From NCBI GenBank assembly GCA_024449915.1, contig JAMZAV010001721.1, forward strand, positions 124,001 through 188,000: 64,000 nt of DNA. Reading direction: 5' to 3'. Source of the DNA: Sweltsa coloradensis. Lineage: Eukaryota; Arthropoda; Insecta; Plecoptera; Chloroperlidae. This document shows, piece by piece, positions 38,301 to 52,300 of this stretch (the stretch's first letter is position 1; every line of letters starts with the position of its first letter). A model generated the notes under the pieces. That model was not told the DNA's origin. It searched no databases and saw nothing but the letters and a program-made list of their open reading frames with translations. Position numbers and translations under genes: made by a program.

Positions 38301-41300
38301 TATCTACAAATTCTCTTATTTGCTTGAATAATTTATTCGTGTCATTTGGGACTGGTTTTTGTTTGCATTTCGTTTCCATTGATCTCCAAACATTATCGCC
38401 GGAGACAATTCCTCCATCTTTGACAATATTTACGTCCGCGAATTTATCGACGCAAGTCTTTTTGTATTAGGGGGCTAGGTTACTAATAATACAAAAACTA
38501 ACAATAAAGTTAATATTTAATACAATTCAGAAGTAAAAAAAAAAAACGATCGTGATGGATTTTTCAACTTCTGAATTGATTATCTATTAACAATTCCACC
38601 TACGGCAGTGTTTCCCGAATAACCAAAACGAAACAATTTTGATATAGGAAACTAAGATAATATGTTATTTAAACACTCTAGTGATATCGGTTTGTATTTT
38701 GTGCTTACACATAATTCGCTACTTCTCTTATTGTAATTTATTTGCAAAGATTATTACTTACGAGTTTGTAGGTATAACTGAGAATCGATACTGATGCATG
38801 TACGGAACAGCAAATGCAATTGCTAATCCTGAACATATTAGCGTCAGTAGAAGCAGCTTCCCTAGCCTTGGCCATCTGGAAAACAAAACGGTGTATTGCT
38901 TAAACGAAGCACCTTATTTAAACGACATTATTAGGACAAAACACCAATCTAAGATAAACGTAATACGTAGGGCCAAAATTGATAGTAAATAAAATTCTTT
39001 GATTTCGTCATTTAAGATTAATTTCGGGCCGTAAAAGGGTGGTGAAGTAGGTCTTATGGATTTCGGTAAATAAAACGACACAATTTCGGGGAATTAAATT
39101 GACGGAAACCACTACTGAAACCTCCTATTAACACAGTTCTTTTAGGCATATATATAATATTTGGTTGCCAAATGGTTGCCAAGTAGTCACCAACAGGTCA
39201 CCAACGAGCTCACCAAGTGATCGCCAAGTGGTCGCCAAAAAAGCCAAAGGCCAAAGTCGTTTTTGTGTCAAAATACTACCTATGGTTCACATTTGGCTAC
39301 CTTGCCCAACAGGGAGCCAAGTTGGTGACTCGTTGGCTGACTCTTGGTGAACGCTTGGCTGTCATATTTTCAGTTGAAATTTCAGTGGCGACCTTTGGTA
39401 ACCACTTGGTAACCACTTGGCCATCAAAAACAAGCCTTGGAGATCTGTTGGTGACCACTTGGCAACCATTTGGCAACCAAATATTTCTACAGGGGTAACT
39501 TATATTTTGGTATATTTCGGGTCTATCTTTTCCTGTGACTTTTGTGTCCATAGAGACCATGTTGGCAACTTAACCTTGGACACACGGGCGAAACATTTTA
39601 GCTAAAAAAACGTGAAGATTTCGCTTTAAATTCATGGTTTAAGAAATAGATGCTAATTTTGCGAGAACAAAGTTTTTTTTAGTCAGTTTGTGAATAAATT
39701 TCTGCATAGAACATCATGTTATCTGTTGTTTACCTCACAAATAATTGAAATTATCAATTAAGTTTAACTTCGCAAATAAACATGTCGCAAAAAATCGTTG
39801 CCTTTAGTTATACGATATTTCGAAACTCTTTAAGGGGTGTTTAACCCGCTAAACTAGGAAGCTTCGCAAACGCTTTTTCAGGCGCGTTGTTGGATGAGCG
39901 TAATTTTTTAAAAAGGAAAAAAGCGTTTAATTGCGTTTTTCGTGACAAATATTTTTTCATTACGCTCAAATTTCACACGAATATGACAATTTATAAAATT
40001 AAGGTTCTGTTAAAAAATTATTCCAATCGATAAAAATGTAGGTGTTATAAGTAAGAAAAAAAAATCATAAAATTGCAATTATCATGAGAAATAATTATTC
40101 GATTCTGCTCAAATTTCACACGAATATATAAATTCATAAAATTAAGGTTATTTAAAAAAAAATCATTACAATCGGATAAAGCATGAAGGTGTTAACAGTC
40201 GAAGATTTTTTTTTTTAATCGAAAAAAATCGTAAAATTGCGATTTTTATGAGAAATAATTTTTCGATTGCGTTCAAAAACGTGCAGTTCTCCAGTTCTAA
40301 GTTCAGAGATTTCGAAGGCCTCCAGGAAATGTAATCTCAATTGGAGTATTGGTTAAGCCGGAATCGTGTTAAACAAACACAAAAATACAAACAAAAAAAA
40401 AGGATTTTTTCCCCCAGTGTAGTGAAATGGAATCTTCGCTTCGCTCATCCATCTAAAATAAATCATGCAGGCTAACTAGTTATGATTTAAAACAGTAACA
40501 AAAATAATTATTGGGTCCACCATAACACGTAAACAATGTCAAACTTGGTTATAATTTTAGAGCTAGGTTCCATCGGCAAAAATCTCCCATAAGAAATAAA
40601 ACACCGGAACGATCATCTTGCCCGTGACCTTGGAGGAATTTGATCCAAAATATATTGGCCATTATTGACGTACTCGACCGCTTTTTTTTAAATCTGATAT
40701 TTTTTTAATTTGTTTTAATTTTGGTAAGTGGTTGGTTCAAAATATGATGCTTTCAAGACGGGGTGTTATTTTAAAAAGCATATTTTGGCGTGCTTGAGTG
40801 TATATTTGTGCACAGTTTCAAGGCACGATGTTATTAATGGCCATTTTAGATTGGTACGTTGCTCTAGTATCTATGTTGTTGAAGCGGGTTGAATTACATA
40901 TGATAATGAAACTTTTAGTGCAGGTGAGGTTAATAATATAGTTAATTAATTAATATCGAACCCTATTTCCAACTAAGTCGGGTAGGGGGTAGGAGGTTCC
41001 CACCACATTCTTGGCTCCCCGGGGTTATCGAAGCCTGCTAGCCATGCCTGACGCTTCTCTTACATCATATTTTTTCCCTCTACATCATCAATTTCACTTT
41101 CTTCCTCTCCGCTGTCTTTTTCCTCAGGGACCTCCACCAGTTTTTGCCATATTTTTCGTTCTTCCCAACATCTTTCCTGGTTAATCATTTCCTAAGCTGC
41201 ATTTCTCCTTTTCAAATCCATTGCTATAACTTCTTCCCATCTCAGTCTGGGCCTCCCTCTTTTTCTCTGTTTGTTTCATGCATCTTCTTCATACTGTATC

Positions 41301-43177
41301 TTAGGGCTCCTGTCCTTCTGCATCCTCTTCATATCTCCAAACCACCTCAGCCTTTCTTTCCCTAGCTTAAAGTTTAAACTCTCTACTCCTAGCTCTTTCC
41401 TTATCTTCGTGCTCCTCATCTTATCAATCTTTGTAACTCCATTACACTCCTTAAAAATTTCATTTCTGCAGCTTGAATTTGCCTTTCTTCTTTACCCCCA
41501 ACTGGCCATGTCACTGCACCATATGTGAGTACCGGTACAAAATATGCTTTGTATATTAAAAGTTTGCATCTCCTTGGCACTTCTTTTTTCCAAAGCAGTT
41601 TAAATAAAAATAAAAAAAATTTAGACTATACACTGCACTTGTTAATAAAGAAAACAACCTTGTTACTAACTTTGTACTTTGTAAGTTACAAAGTTGTTTT
41701 ATTTATTTACAAGTGCAGTGTATAGTCTAAATATGTCATTACATTATTAGGTTGAATTACATTTGAGAAATTTCCCAAAACGGAAATTTTGTAAATATCA
41801 GAACAAGAAAAAAGGGGCAATGGACAATTGGACCAAAATATGTAAATTTTGAGTCAAAAAGGAAAGTCAAGTTTTGGGAGTAATACTTAATTTTGAGCAA
41901 TGATATTTTGTTTATTGTTTGAACACACCTTTGCATCTGGACTGAGTATAAGGTTAAATAATTTTTTGAAATAACGTTTGGTGTACGATTTTTCCGTCCA
42001 CCGGTTCAGCTCTTATTTGTACCATACGACAAATAAATCGCACATCGAAAATTATTTCAGAAAATTATTTCCCCTTTTACCCAGTCAGGAGACAAAGAAA
42101 CAATAAACAAAATATCAAAGCTCAAAATGAAGTTATGTACCTAAAACTTTAATGTTCTTATTTACCCAAAATTTTGCATATAATGGCCAAAATGGAGCTT
42201 TTGTCTCCGTTTTTTCCTTTTTGTTTTCAAGTTACTCTTTGATTTAACCAACATTCGGCCATTTTCATTTGACTTTCTAAATATCGGTAAGAGTGCTCTG
42301 GAATAGCCATAATTTAAGCGTGACGTCATCAACAAGAACAACAGTGTGTTGCAGGCATTACATTGCAAATAATTAAAAACTTCATTCCAAAATAGATGTG
42401 ATATCAAAAACGTCTCAATACTATAGTGCAATAAGGAACAAAATACTATACAAAGTACAAATAGAATACTATGACGATTACAATGTTACACAAATTTAAG
42501 GAGAAGTTATATAAAAAAATGTTGATGATTTATGTCGAGATTCTGAAAAAAACTTATAAAGTTAGCAGATTCTGGTATGAAGCTAAAAATCGTAATATAA
42601 AATAATTCTCAACACCAATCCACCGTCTTCAGTCAGAACAAAACCAAAGATGCAAATAAGTTTCACCTCAAAGACCTGTCTCTGAATTCTAATAACAACA
42701 TTGTATTGTTATCTGCAATTCTTTTACAAGGTCCCACACCCAAGTTTGAAAAATATAAATATATAAGTTGGGGGGGGGGGGGAGTGGAATTAAGAGCTTC
42801 CACTTAATTGTTGAATTATTTTCACCACCAATTCACCGCCTTTGAGTAAAATAAAAACGAGAATTGACTTTTATCTCCACCCCTAATACCTGCCTTGCTT
42901 CTTGGCAGATGAAAAGATCATAGCTTTCGTGTTGATCTGGTTAGCACGTGAAAATTTATTAGATGATTGAGGAAATCAAAATATCAAGGAATTACCTTGG
43001 GTCGCCAAGAAACGTTTTTCATAAAGTTTCGGATAATATAGATATAATGTTGAAACATCTCACCTCCAAAGTGGGTAAAGAAGCAGAGGCGACAACAAAT
43101 ACAGCTGCATGTCGACAGACAGGTACCACCCTTCTAAAGCGCATTTTATTCCCTGCAAATAATAGGCATTTCTGCAA

Positions 43178-43245
<68 letters not shown>

Positions 43246-43250
43246 AAAAA

Positions 43251-43337
<87 letters not shown>

Positions 43338-46300
43338 ATACACACATACATACAACAATATAATTTAACCATCGTCTTTCTTTTCCAAATAACTATAAAA
43401 AAAAATTAGCTTTTACTAACTAACTTTTCTACTACTTTACTGTTACTTTAAATTTGTTAATTTAAGTGATTTCCTTCTAAGGCAAAAGGAAGTTATTACA
43501 TAGTGAGTTTTCATAGGTATTATACATATATAAATTTAGATAGTTTGCCTTGAGCAACCTCCGAGCCCGTGCACCATGTGGCCATTTCATGAATTAATGA
43601 TTATTAATGAATGAATTTTTTAGTTAAGGCCGGTTAAGACCGCGTTTTTCTATTTTCCAAAATATGCTACCAAGTCAAAATATAGCGAATGGCTTTAAAA
43701 CCTGGCTATTTTACAAAATCAAAAATATTTTTTTCAAATTTTTCTGATCCGGTACACGGCTAATATAGCCATCTCAAAATAATTTCCAACTTCAAGTTGC
43801 CAAGGCACACCATTCAACGTAGGGTGTTGTGTTTTTGTGACATTAATTTTCAACTGGTTTTCTGTAGACTGACTGAGAGAAAAAAGATTTATTTTAACAA
43901 TTGTCTTTCTTGTGAATTTTTTCGTTTGGCGGTATTTTTTACCGATTTGTACCGCCAAACAAAAAAATTCGCAGTAAAGACGATTGTAAAAAAAAATCTC
44001 TCAGTCACCCTATAGAAAACTAGTTAAAAATTAATGTCACAAAAGCACAACACCCTACGTTGAATGATGTGCCTTGGCTAATTGAAGTTTGAAATTATTT
44101 TGAGATGGCTATATTGGCCGTGTACCGGATCAGATTTTTTTTTTTAATAGCCATGTTTCAAAGCCATTAACTATGTTTTGACTTGGTAGCATATTTTGGA
44201 AAATCGAAAAACGCGGTCGAATAGCCTTAATGTCTATTTAACTTAGTTATAAAAACTAATAATTTACAAAGGAGGACAAAAAAATACAACTATTTACATA
44301 ATGCAGACAAAATAATAATAAAATAATGAATACTGGAGTCCTCACACAAAGAAATCATTCTTCCGGTGGTTAATGGTAATTCTCCTTGTTTTTATGGTTA
44401 TCAGTTTTTTTTTACTTAGGCCTGTCTAATTTAGATTTGTTACCCAAATTATTATTACCAAACTTTTCGTAACTTTAGTTCTTGATCGTGTTTGAAATGT
44501 AAATAGATTTATTTAGTAGTCCTCCTTAGTAAATCAGTTTTTATATCTGAATAGGATAGACGTTAAATAAATGAATAGATCATTAATAAATTAAAACCCA
44601 CATTTATAAGTTTGCATTGGAGCAAAATGACCCAAATTTTGGCGCCAATATTTGAAATGAAACTTTCTCTTACCGTCACCGTTTGCACAACGGGGTAGTA
44701 GTTGTGGATATAAAGTAAAGCGAAGATCCCTTCCTTCTGACAACCCTCGCTCATTGAAAGAATGTTGGGCTTCCACAGAGGACCGTCGCCCATGTAGACA
44801 ACCAGTGTGGCCGTCAGTAGAACAACCGCGGCGTAGCACGGTGTAAGCCTGGAACGAATAGAGGATTTCTGAAACAACAATAGGGAACTGTCCTTGGTTT
44901 TAAATATATCTTACACGTATTTAATATTGTAATATTCAATTTAATAAACATTGCAATTAAAATAAACTATAAAAAATAAAATCTGTGGATTCTATGCATG
45001 TTCAAAGTTCCTGGGTTTTGAATTCCCGCACAAATACGCGCTCTTTTGGTTGTGACGTCATCGTGAGGTGAGGAGAGGAAGCTGATTGGCAGAACTGTCA
45101 GCTCGCCGCCTCGGCGAACCTCACGATGACGTCACACCCACCTGCAATGGCGCATGGCCGTTTTCCGGCGCGAAGCCCGGTTCAAATTTTTCCTCGCTCA
45201 CAGTTAGCGCTAATAAAAGCCGGACGCATAAAAAACTTTACTGGTCGGTATTTGAGGTTATAAGTAGGGTCATATTCAAATTTGGTAATGAAGGACAATT
45301 AACTATTGACAGTGCGCGCGAGGTCCCGTGTTCAAATCCCGTCGAGGCCGGCAATCCTGACTTAAGTTATGTTTTCGTGGTTCTCCTCAGTTGTTCATGC
45401 GAATGCAGGTATTGAGTCATCTTAAACAGCCCTTGGACACATCCCTTCATAATTGTTTTTACCGCAACATTCCTAGTTAGACTCCAGAATAGGGGCATGA
45501 ATTGCACCCTGGGCAGGCTCCTACGAAAGATTATTATTATTGCTTTATTAAAAGGGCTAATACGACAAAATATTTTTTCCCCTATATAATCTATAGCACA
45601 AAATTACACTCAAATGATAGTGTTTTAAAATATTTATCTTGCAACTGTGATTTTATAATATTACTTATTTATTTCTATGGTATTATCGTTCAAATATTGT
45701 ATTTTTGTGTAATTGCACTATTTATCATGTATGTAAGTCGTGGGAAGCTCCCGTTGTCAATTAAGAATTAAAAATCACAAATTGTACAAGCTTTTTAATC
45801 CGCGATCAGAGCTTATTTCAAGATTAATTGTCTCCTTCACCAATTTAGGAAATTACTACAAATTACCCGTTTGGTAGCATATTTGGGTGTCTAATACTAG
45901 ATATTACATGAAAAAAATATTTTTTTTTGAACAACGCTTATATTTAAATGTACTAAAAAGTAAAAAATAAATTTTCGCCCAACAAATTTTTGCCTTACTC
46001 GGAAATTAAAAGCGTTGGGCGCTTACGGTATTGACATAGACTAGGGAAACACCAAGTCGTTGTTAAACGAGTGAGTTAGCCAAGTGTTTACACTTCTAAA
46101 ACCGGACCGCCTGGTCACCTTACAGGAACTCACTCTGCTTGCCACAATAATTATTTAAATTGAACATTCAAAATGCTAATCGTATTCAAAACGTTAGCGT
46201 GAAACATTAACAAATTTCCAAGATAAAACGAAATTACCTAATTTTTATTTCCCATTTAACACCCCTCAAAATAATATGTGGGTGTAAAAATATTAAAAAC

Positions 46301-49300
46301 TTAGATTTGACGGGTATCGAACCCCATCCATCCGTGCGGTTGGCTAAATGGTTACCACTAGGCCATGCAGGCCACGTCAACCGCGTCCGCTAACTGCTAC
46401 GAAACAAATGCCATTGATATTATTAAAAATCACATTTTTATTTATTGTAGGCTTTAAATAGCAGTGGATCTAGCTGATTTTGTTAACAGTTCTCAGAAAA
46501 CTCGTACCGGATGCCTGTTTAAAATTTCAGCGCAATCTGTTCAGCGGTTCGGCTGATTTTCGACGTACAGACAGACAGACAGACAGAATCACAGAATGAG
46601 AGCCGTTTAAGTTGAATGGAGACACTCAGTCGCTCCGCTCCCTCGTTTAATTACAGAATTTTGTTGTTCATGGAAGGAAAGCGATGAACCAAATTCAATG
46701 GCCAAGCCATTTTTTTTATGATTTCGAGTTTAAAAATTTTACTTTTTTACCACAAAAATCGTTTGCTTGGCGCTCGTCAACAGGCGAAATGATCTTACTT
46801 ATTTTCAAAGCGAAACTAGGGAGAAAGAATAAAAAGCTTGGCTCAACTTCTATATCTCACAGCATTCACAGCCGAAGACTTTTGAAGGAGAGCTTGGCTG
46901 CCGTTTTTTTTTTTTACAAATTTTTGTATTTGGTTGGATTAAAACCTACAAGAAATAATAAATAAAAAATATGCTTAAAATGTGTGAATTTAATTAAACG
47001 GTAATGGTTTTGTTCTTGCTTGCAGTGACCAAGGTGTATCGAAACTTACACGCTCAAGGTTCCCCAAAATTCCGCTGAGAGATTGAGTAAACCTTGCAAT
47101 CTTTACACGTACTTCGTACTGGCTATGTTTTCCATAGGTATTTTATGCATTTCAAAACATGTTCTTTATTATTCCACAAATAATAAAATAATCCAGAAAT
47201 AAGAAAATCTATCCCGACCGTTCTTTGAACCATGGTCTCCAATATTCAGAGTATAAAGCCGCCTTAGCCAACTAGACTATGAAAACGACAAAGTCGTTGT
47301 TGGACGAGTGAGCTTGTCATGTGTTACGTACCCGGGAACATTTGCATTTAAGTTGATTGATATGTATAAATGATAGCGTTTTGAGTTTAGTTGGTATAAG
47401 GGCGCGTCAACTTTAAGGCTATTGTACCACCTCTGGCCGATAATTTGAAAGTCGAAGAAACATGTTAAAAGTTTCTTCGACTTTCAAATCATCGGCCAGA
47501 GGTGGTACAATAGCCTCAACCTGTGATAGGCTAGAAAGGTTAGACCCATGCTGACTTGATCCAGCCTTTAGTAAGGCGTTTTCCTAGTAATAATCCACAC
47601 AACAATCAAAAAGGGTTTGACCTGATTAAACCTCACTTACCTGATAAGTCTGTGTCTGTAAAAGTGCACTAGGTCCAGTTGTTTGTTGCTGGCTCGGTCC
47701 TTGAGATAGTTGTACGCGATGAGAAGTCCGCTCAGAAGCAAGAAACAGTCGACGAAAACTGCAGTTAAGAAAACGCAGCCTTGCCAGTCGTAAGTATGCT
47801 GAAATGTTTAGATTGGATAAGTCAAGCCATAAAAATCATATATCATAATTTGGAATGATTGTGTAATTATACGGTGACTTTGGAGCTGTCCTAGCAACAA
47901 GACACAAATTCTAGATTTTCCCAAATAAGATTTGTTGATTCTGGCGGCGCTTTCGAGTGGAATCGTGTCCAGCTCGATTGATCGGTGTTTAATACTTAAA
48001 TTTAAAAAAAAAATCGAGTTGGTCATTGTTCGCTCGTCGATGGTGTCGGCACCCACAGGGTTGGCGTGGTCTGCTTTAAAATGTAAAGGTACATGTCCCC
48101 CATTGAAAATCAGTTACGTGACTGAGAGTATGTTGACTCTTAAACTATTTTATTTCAGTTTAATTCCAAGCCCAACTATACAAGTTCTCGTGGCCTGCCA
48201 TGTCCACTCCACCTACCCCAAGCTGTTCTCTGACAACTCGTCCAAGCCAAGTTGGAACCTAAACTACCTCAAACGACCATTAGTCGACCAACAACGAAAA
48301 CTTTTAGATACTTTCTTCCCCTTGTACATCAGCAAATAACTAGGCCGCTTCGCGAACGCTTTTTTTAGTCGCGTTGATGGATGAGCTTTTTTTTAAAGTT
48401 TTTAGTATGCGTGGCATCACTTTACTTCTTCATGTTTCAATGCAAAATCATTTTTGTTAAATTTGGATATATTTTGTTTTTAGTACATGTAATAACTGCT
48501 ATGGTTAAAGCAATTAATAGAATGTAAAATGTCTGGTGGCCCAAAGATTTGCTTTTTGTACGCATTGTATTGTAGATGATTGTTGTCAAGTTTCTATATC
48601 TTAGTTCACCCCTTAGTTTACACCCAAAAATATTTATATTATACCTTTATTTATATGGATTCTGGCTAACATTTTTACTTTTTCTTTCAAAAGGCAATAC
48701 ATTACTATTACCTTAATGTCCATGTAAAATATGAACGTTGTAGCCCCACCCGTTTGGTCCGAATCGGCTTAAATATCACGAAAAAATCGCACTAAAAATC
48801 GGTAAAAATTGTAAAAGTACGATATTCGAGGGAAATATTTCTTCGATTGTACCAAAAAAACGTGTCATGTCTAAGTTCAGAGATTTCAAAGGTCCCCTTT
48901 AACGTTCACAAAGATCGCATATGCCGTTTTCCAGGTAGAGCGCGAACAAAAATAAGTAAAAAATTAAAACACACAAACAAAAAACAAACAAACATAAAAA
49001 CATAAAAACACCCGAGCTAATTTTTTGGGGTGGGTCAGTGAAATTAAAATCCTTGCTTCGCTCACCCAATCACATCAACTCTCCATAAAATCCATATCAT
49101 ATTGAACAAAGCATCACAATACAAGGCGTTCAATGTTATTTAAATGTTATTTGCATTGATATAATTTATTAAACTATTACTTCATATTATTAGTATTACA
49201 AGCATTTAACATCAAATAACATATTTCAATGGGGTATATTTAAATTTTAAATCCGACCAAGCCAATCCTGTAGGCGTTGACACCATCGACGAGCGAACAA

Positions 49301-52300
49301 TGACCAACTAGAGACCGGCATAGGAACGCCGATCAACCTAGCTGGACACGATTCCACCCACAGACATCGCCAGAATCAACAAGGCTTATTTAGAACAATC
49401 ATAGAACTTCTTATGTGCCTCGTTGCTAGGACGGCTCCAAAGCCAGCGCATATGCCCTCCTTTGCTAAGAACACTGATGGACTTGAGTCCATATCAAAAG
49501 TTTAATTACTTCTGCACGAAGGGATTTTTCAACGAGACTATTAAAAATGATCATAGCTGAAGCACTTACAGACTGTGAGCAACTCTAAACCAAGGTCCAA
49601 TGAAATTCCTGGCGGGTATTTTGAGGAAAATAAACATTAATTTGCCTCGGGCGAACGAGCCGTCATAGTATGTAGTTGCAGGTTGGCCTATGTACGTACG
49701 GATGAGTAATACAGATATGCTTTCATTTTATTGTACACACCTACTTCAGATACAAAATACATATATTCAGTTAATAAATAAATGCAGCATGTGCTGGGGG
49801 AAAGAAAAATTCTAGTAGATTACTAATAATTGAGGCGTTCATTATAAAAACTGCCAATGTCTAAAAACACATTTTACAGGAGATAAATATTAAACTTCAT
49901 ACCATACTATTTTGTATTGAAATTCTTATTTTTGGTTTTAACTGTGTTACTTGACGAAAACTTTTATTTCTGCTTTGAAATTTTGTCATAGTATTTCCCA
50001 GAGAGCAAAAATAAAGTTCTGGACATTGGTTGATTTTGTAAAATGTTTTGAAAAAGTATGCATTTTTATTCCGGTAGTGTTCCAGAAAGTTGTATAGGAT
50101 AAATAGGATATATCTATAGTTCCAACGTAGAACAGTTGGAAAGCTGTCAATGCAATACAAAATTAAAAATATCATGGACTTTGGTTGTATTTGTGAAAAA
50201 TTGTTGTTTTTCAAGACTTACCGTATTGATCCCGGTGAAAATACGAATTTTTCTATGGTATGGGTTAGAAATCAGTAATTCTGGACATTGTCTGTTTTTG
50301 TAATAAACGCCTCAATTGATATGACATTCTTCGAGGGCTAAGCGCTCGACTCTGATTCGGGAGGTCCCGGGTTCGAATCCCGTCGAGATCGGCAATCCTG
50401 ACTGAAGGTTTTTCGAGGTTTTCCTCAGTCGTTAATGCTAATGCAAGGGATTGAGTTGTTTTAAACAGCACTCTGACATCCCTTCACAATTGTCCTATCC
50501 GCAATATACCTAGTTAGTCACCTGAAGAGGGTCACACAGGCTAAATCTGATGTGTATACCCTACAGCGGGAATCCTACAAATAATTATTTCAATGACATT
50601 CTACGATGGTAAGGGCATATTAGAAGAATGAAGAAGAAAAGAATCCTAAGACAAGCATTTAAGCTAAAGAATAATATAAGAAGAGTGGGAAGACCTCGAA
50701 ATAGATGGCAAGATCAAGTACAGGCAGATGTGAAGGAGAGAGGAGAGGAGTGGGTAGTGGTTGAAGAGAGAGAAAGATGGTGGGAGGACAGGCAAAAGTG
50801 GAGAGAGTTGGTGTTACGACAAGAGAATGAGGAAGAAGATGAGGTGCCGAGCTTGGCAGGCCGGTGCTGATTCGGTGATGCCCAAGATTTAAATGGTGGA
50901 AACACCCCTTTACCCAACTAAATGATGTTGGAACAAAGTGTAGTGATATATATATATGACATTCTGATGGCAAAGTAAATGTACTTACTTCTGAAATATT
51001 CGCCAGGTTATTACTGGGCACAAACGAGGTGACGACGCAGTAGTGACAGTAGAAGATGGCGACAGCGCTGCAGACACGGAGGAAATCCAGAGAGGCGAGT
51101 TGGTCGTCTGAAGGAGGCCTCGTCTTCAGTAGACCGCGCACGTTCTCGTAGAGCGAGAAGGCTTCTAGCAGGCTAGCAGCATTACCTGTGTAGGGAACAC
51201 CAGGGTGTGTCTGAAGTGTATCTCAACTTGCCTGCTGACAGGTCGTCATCTAGCAGCTTTTCACATCAACTTTTTACCTAAATAGATTATAGGGAACTAG
51301 CCTTCATTGCAGAAATCAAATATGTTAACAGTTGCAATAAAAAAATAAAGAATACAATTCCCAAAAAATATTTTTTATTACAATCATGATCTATAGCACA
51401 ATACTACACTAAAATGACAGTTTAAACATTATATCTTGTAACTGTATTTTAACATCAATTTTTCATTGGATGAGCGAAGCGAAGACTTCAATTTCACTGA
51501 CCCCCCAAAAAATTTAGCTCGGTTGTTTTTTTTGTTTTTTTTTGTCTGTTTGCACGATTCCGGGCAAACGGCATATGCGATCTTGATAAAAATTGAAGGG
51601 GACCTTCGAAATCTCTGAACTTAGACGTGCCACGTTTTTGGGTACAATCGAAGAAATATTTCTCATGAATATCGCACTTTTACGATTTTTTTCGATTTTT
51701 AGTGCGATCTTTTCGAGACATTTGGGCCGATTCTGACCAAACGGGTAGGGCTACAACGTTCATATTTCACATGGACATTAAGGTAATGGTGATGTATTGC
51801 TTTCTGAAAGAAAAAGTTGAAAAAGTTAGCCAGAATCTATAGAAATAAAGCTTTTAATATAAGTTTTTTTGACTTTTTGTGCGATATTTTCGTGCCATTT
51901 GGGTCAATTCTGACCAAACGGGTGAGGCTACAACGTTCATATTTCACATGGACATTAAGGTTATGGTGATGTATGCTTTTAAAGAAAAAGTTGAAAAAGT
52001 TAGCCAAATCCATAGAAATAAAGCTTTTAATATAAGTTTTTTACGGTAAATAATACCAATGACGGTAACAAAGAAATTTGACAACAATCACTTACAATGC
52101 TAGGTAGCAAAACAAAGCACTTGCAAAAGTAAAGATGTCCCATGCAAACTAAAAACTTTAAAAAAGCTCATCCATCAACGCGGCGGGACTTTAGCGTTTT
52201 CCTAGTTATCCAGAAATTTGTGAAAATTGATGTTTTGGGAAATTTCTTAAATCGGCTTTAACCAGCTTTTTTTTGGTCCACATAGAAACTAGAGCATAGT

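Noticed and set aside
43060..43372. Long YLFI-repeat ORFs
   Set aside because: Translation of the (AAAT)n microsatellite; only the last part overlaps true exon 7.
50659..51141. 160-codon minus ORF as a single protein
   Set aside because: Only its first ~50 codons are exon 4. The rest reads through the donor and the antisense strand of the LINE fragment.
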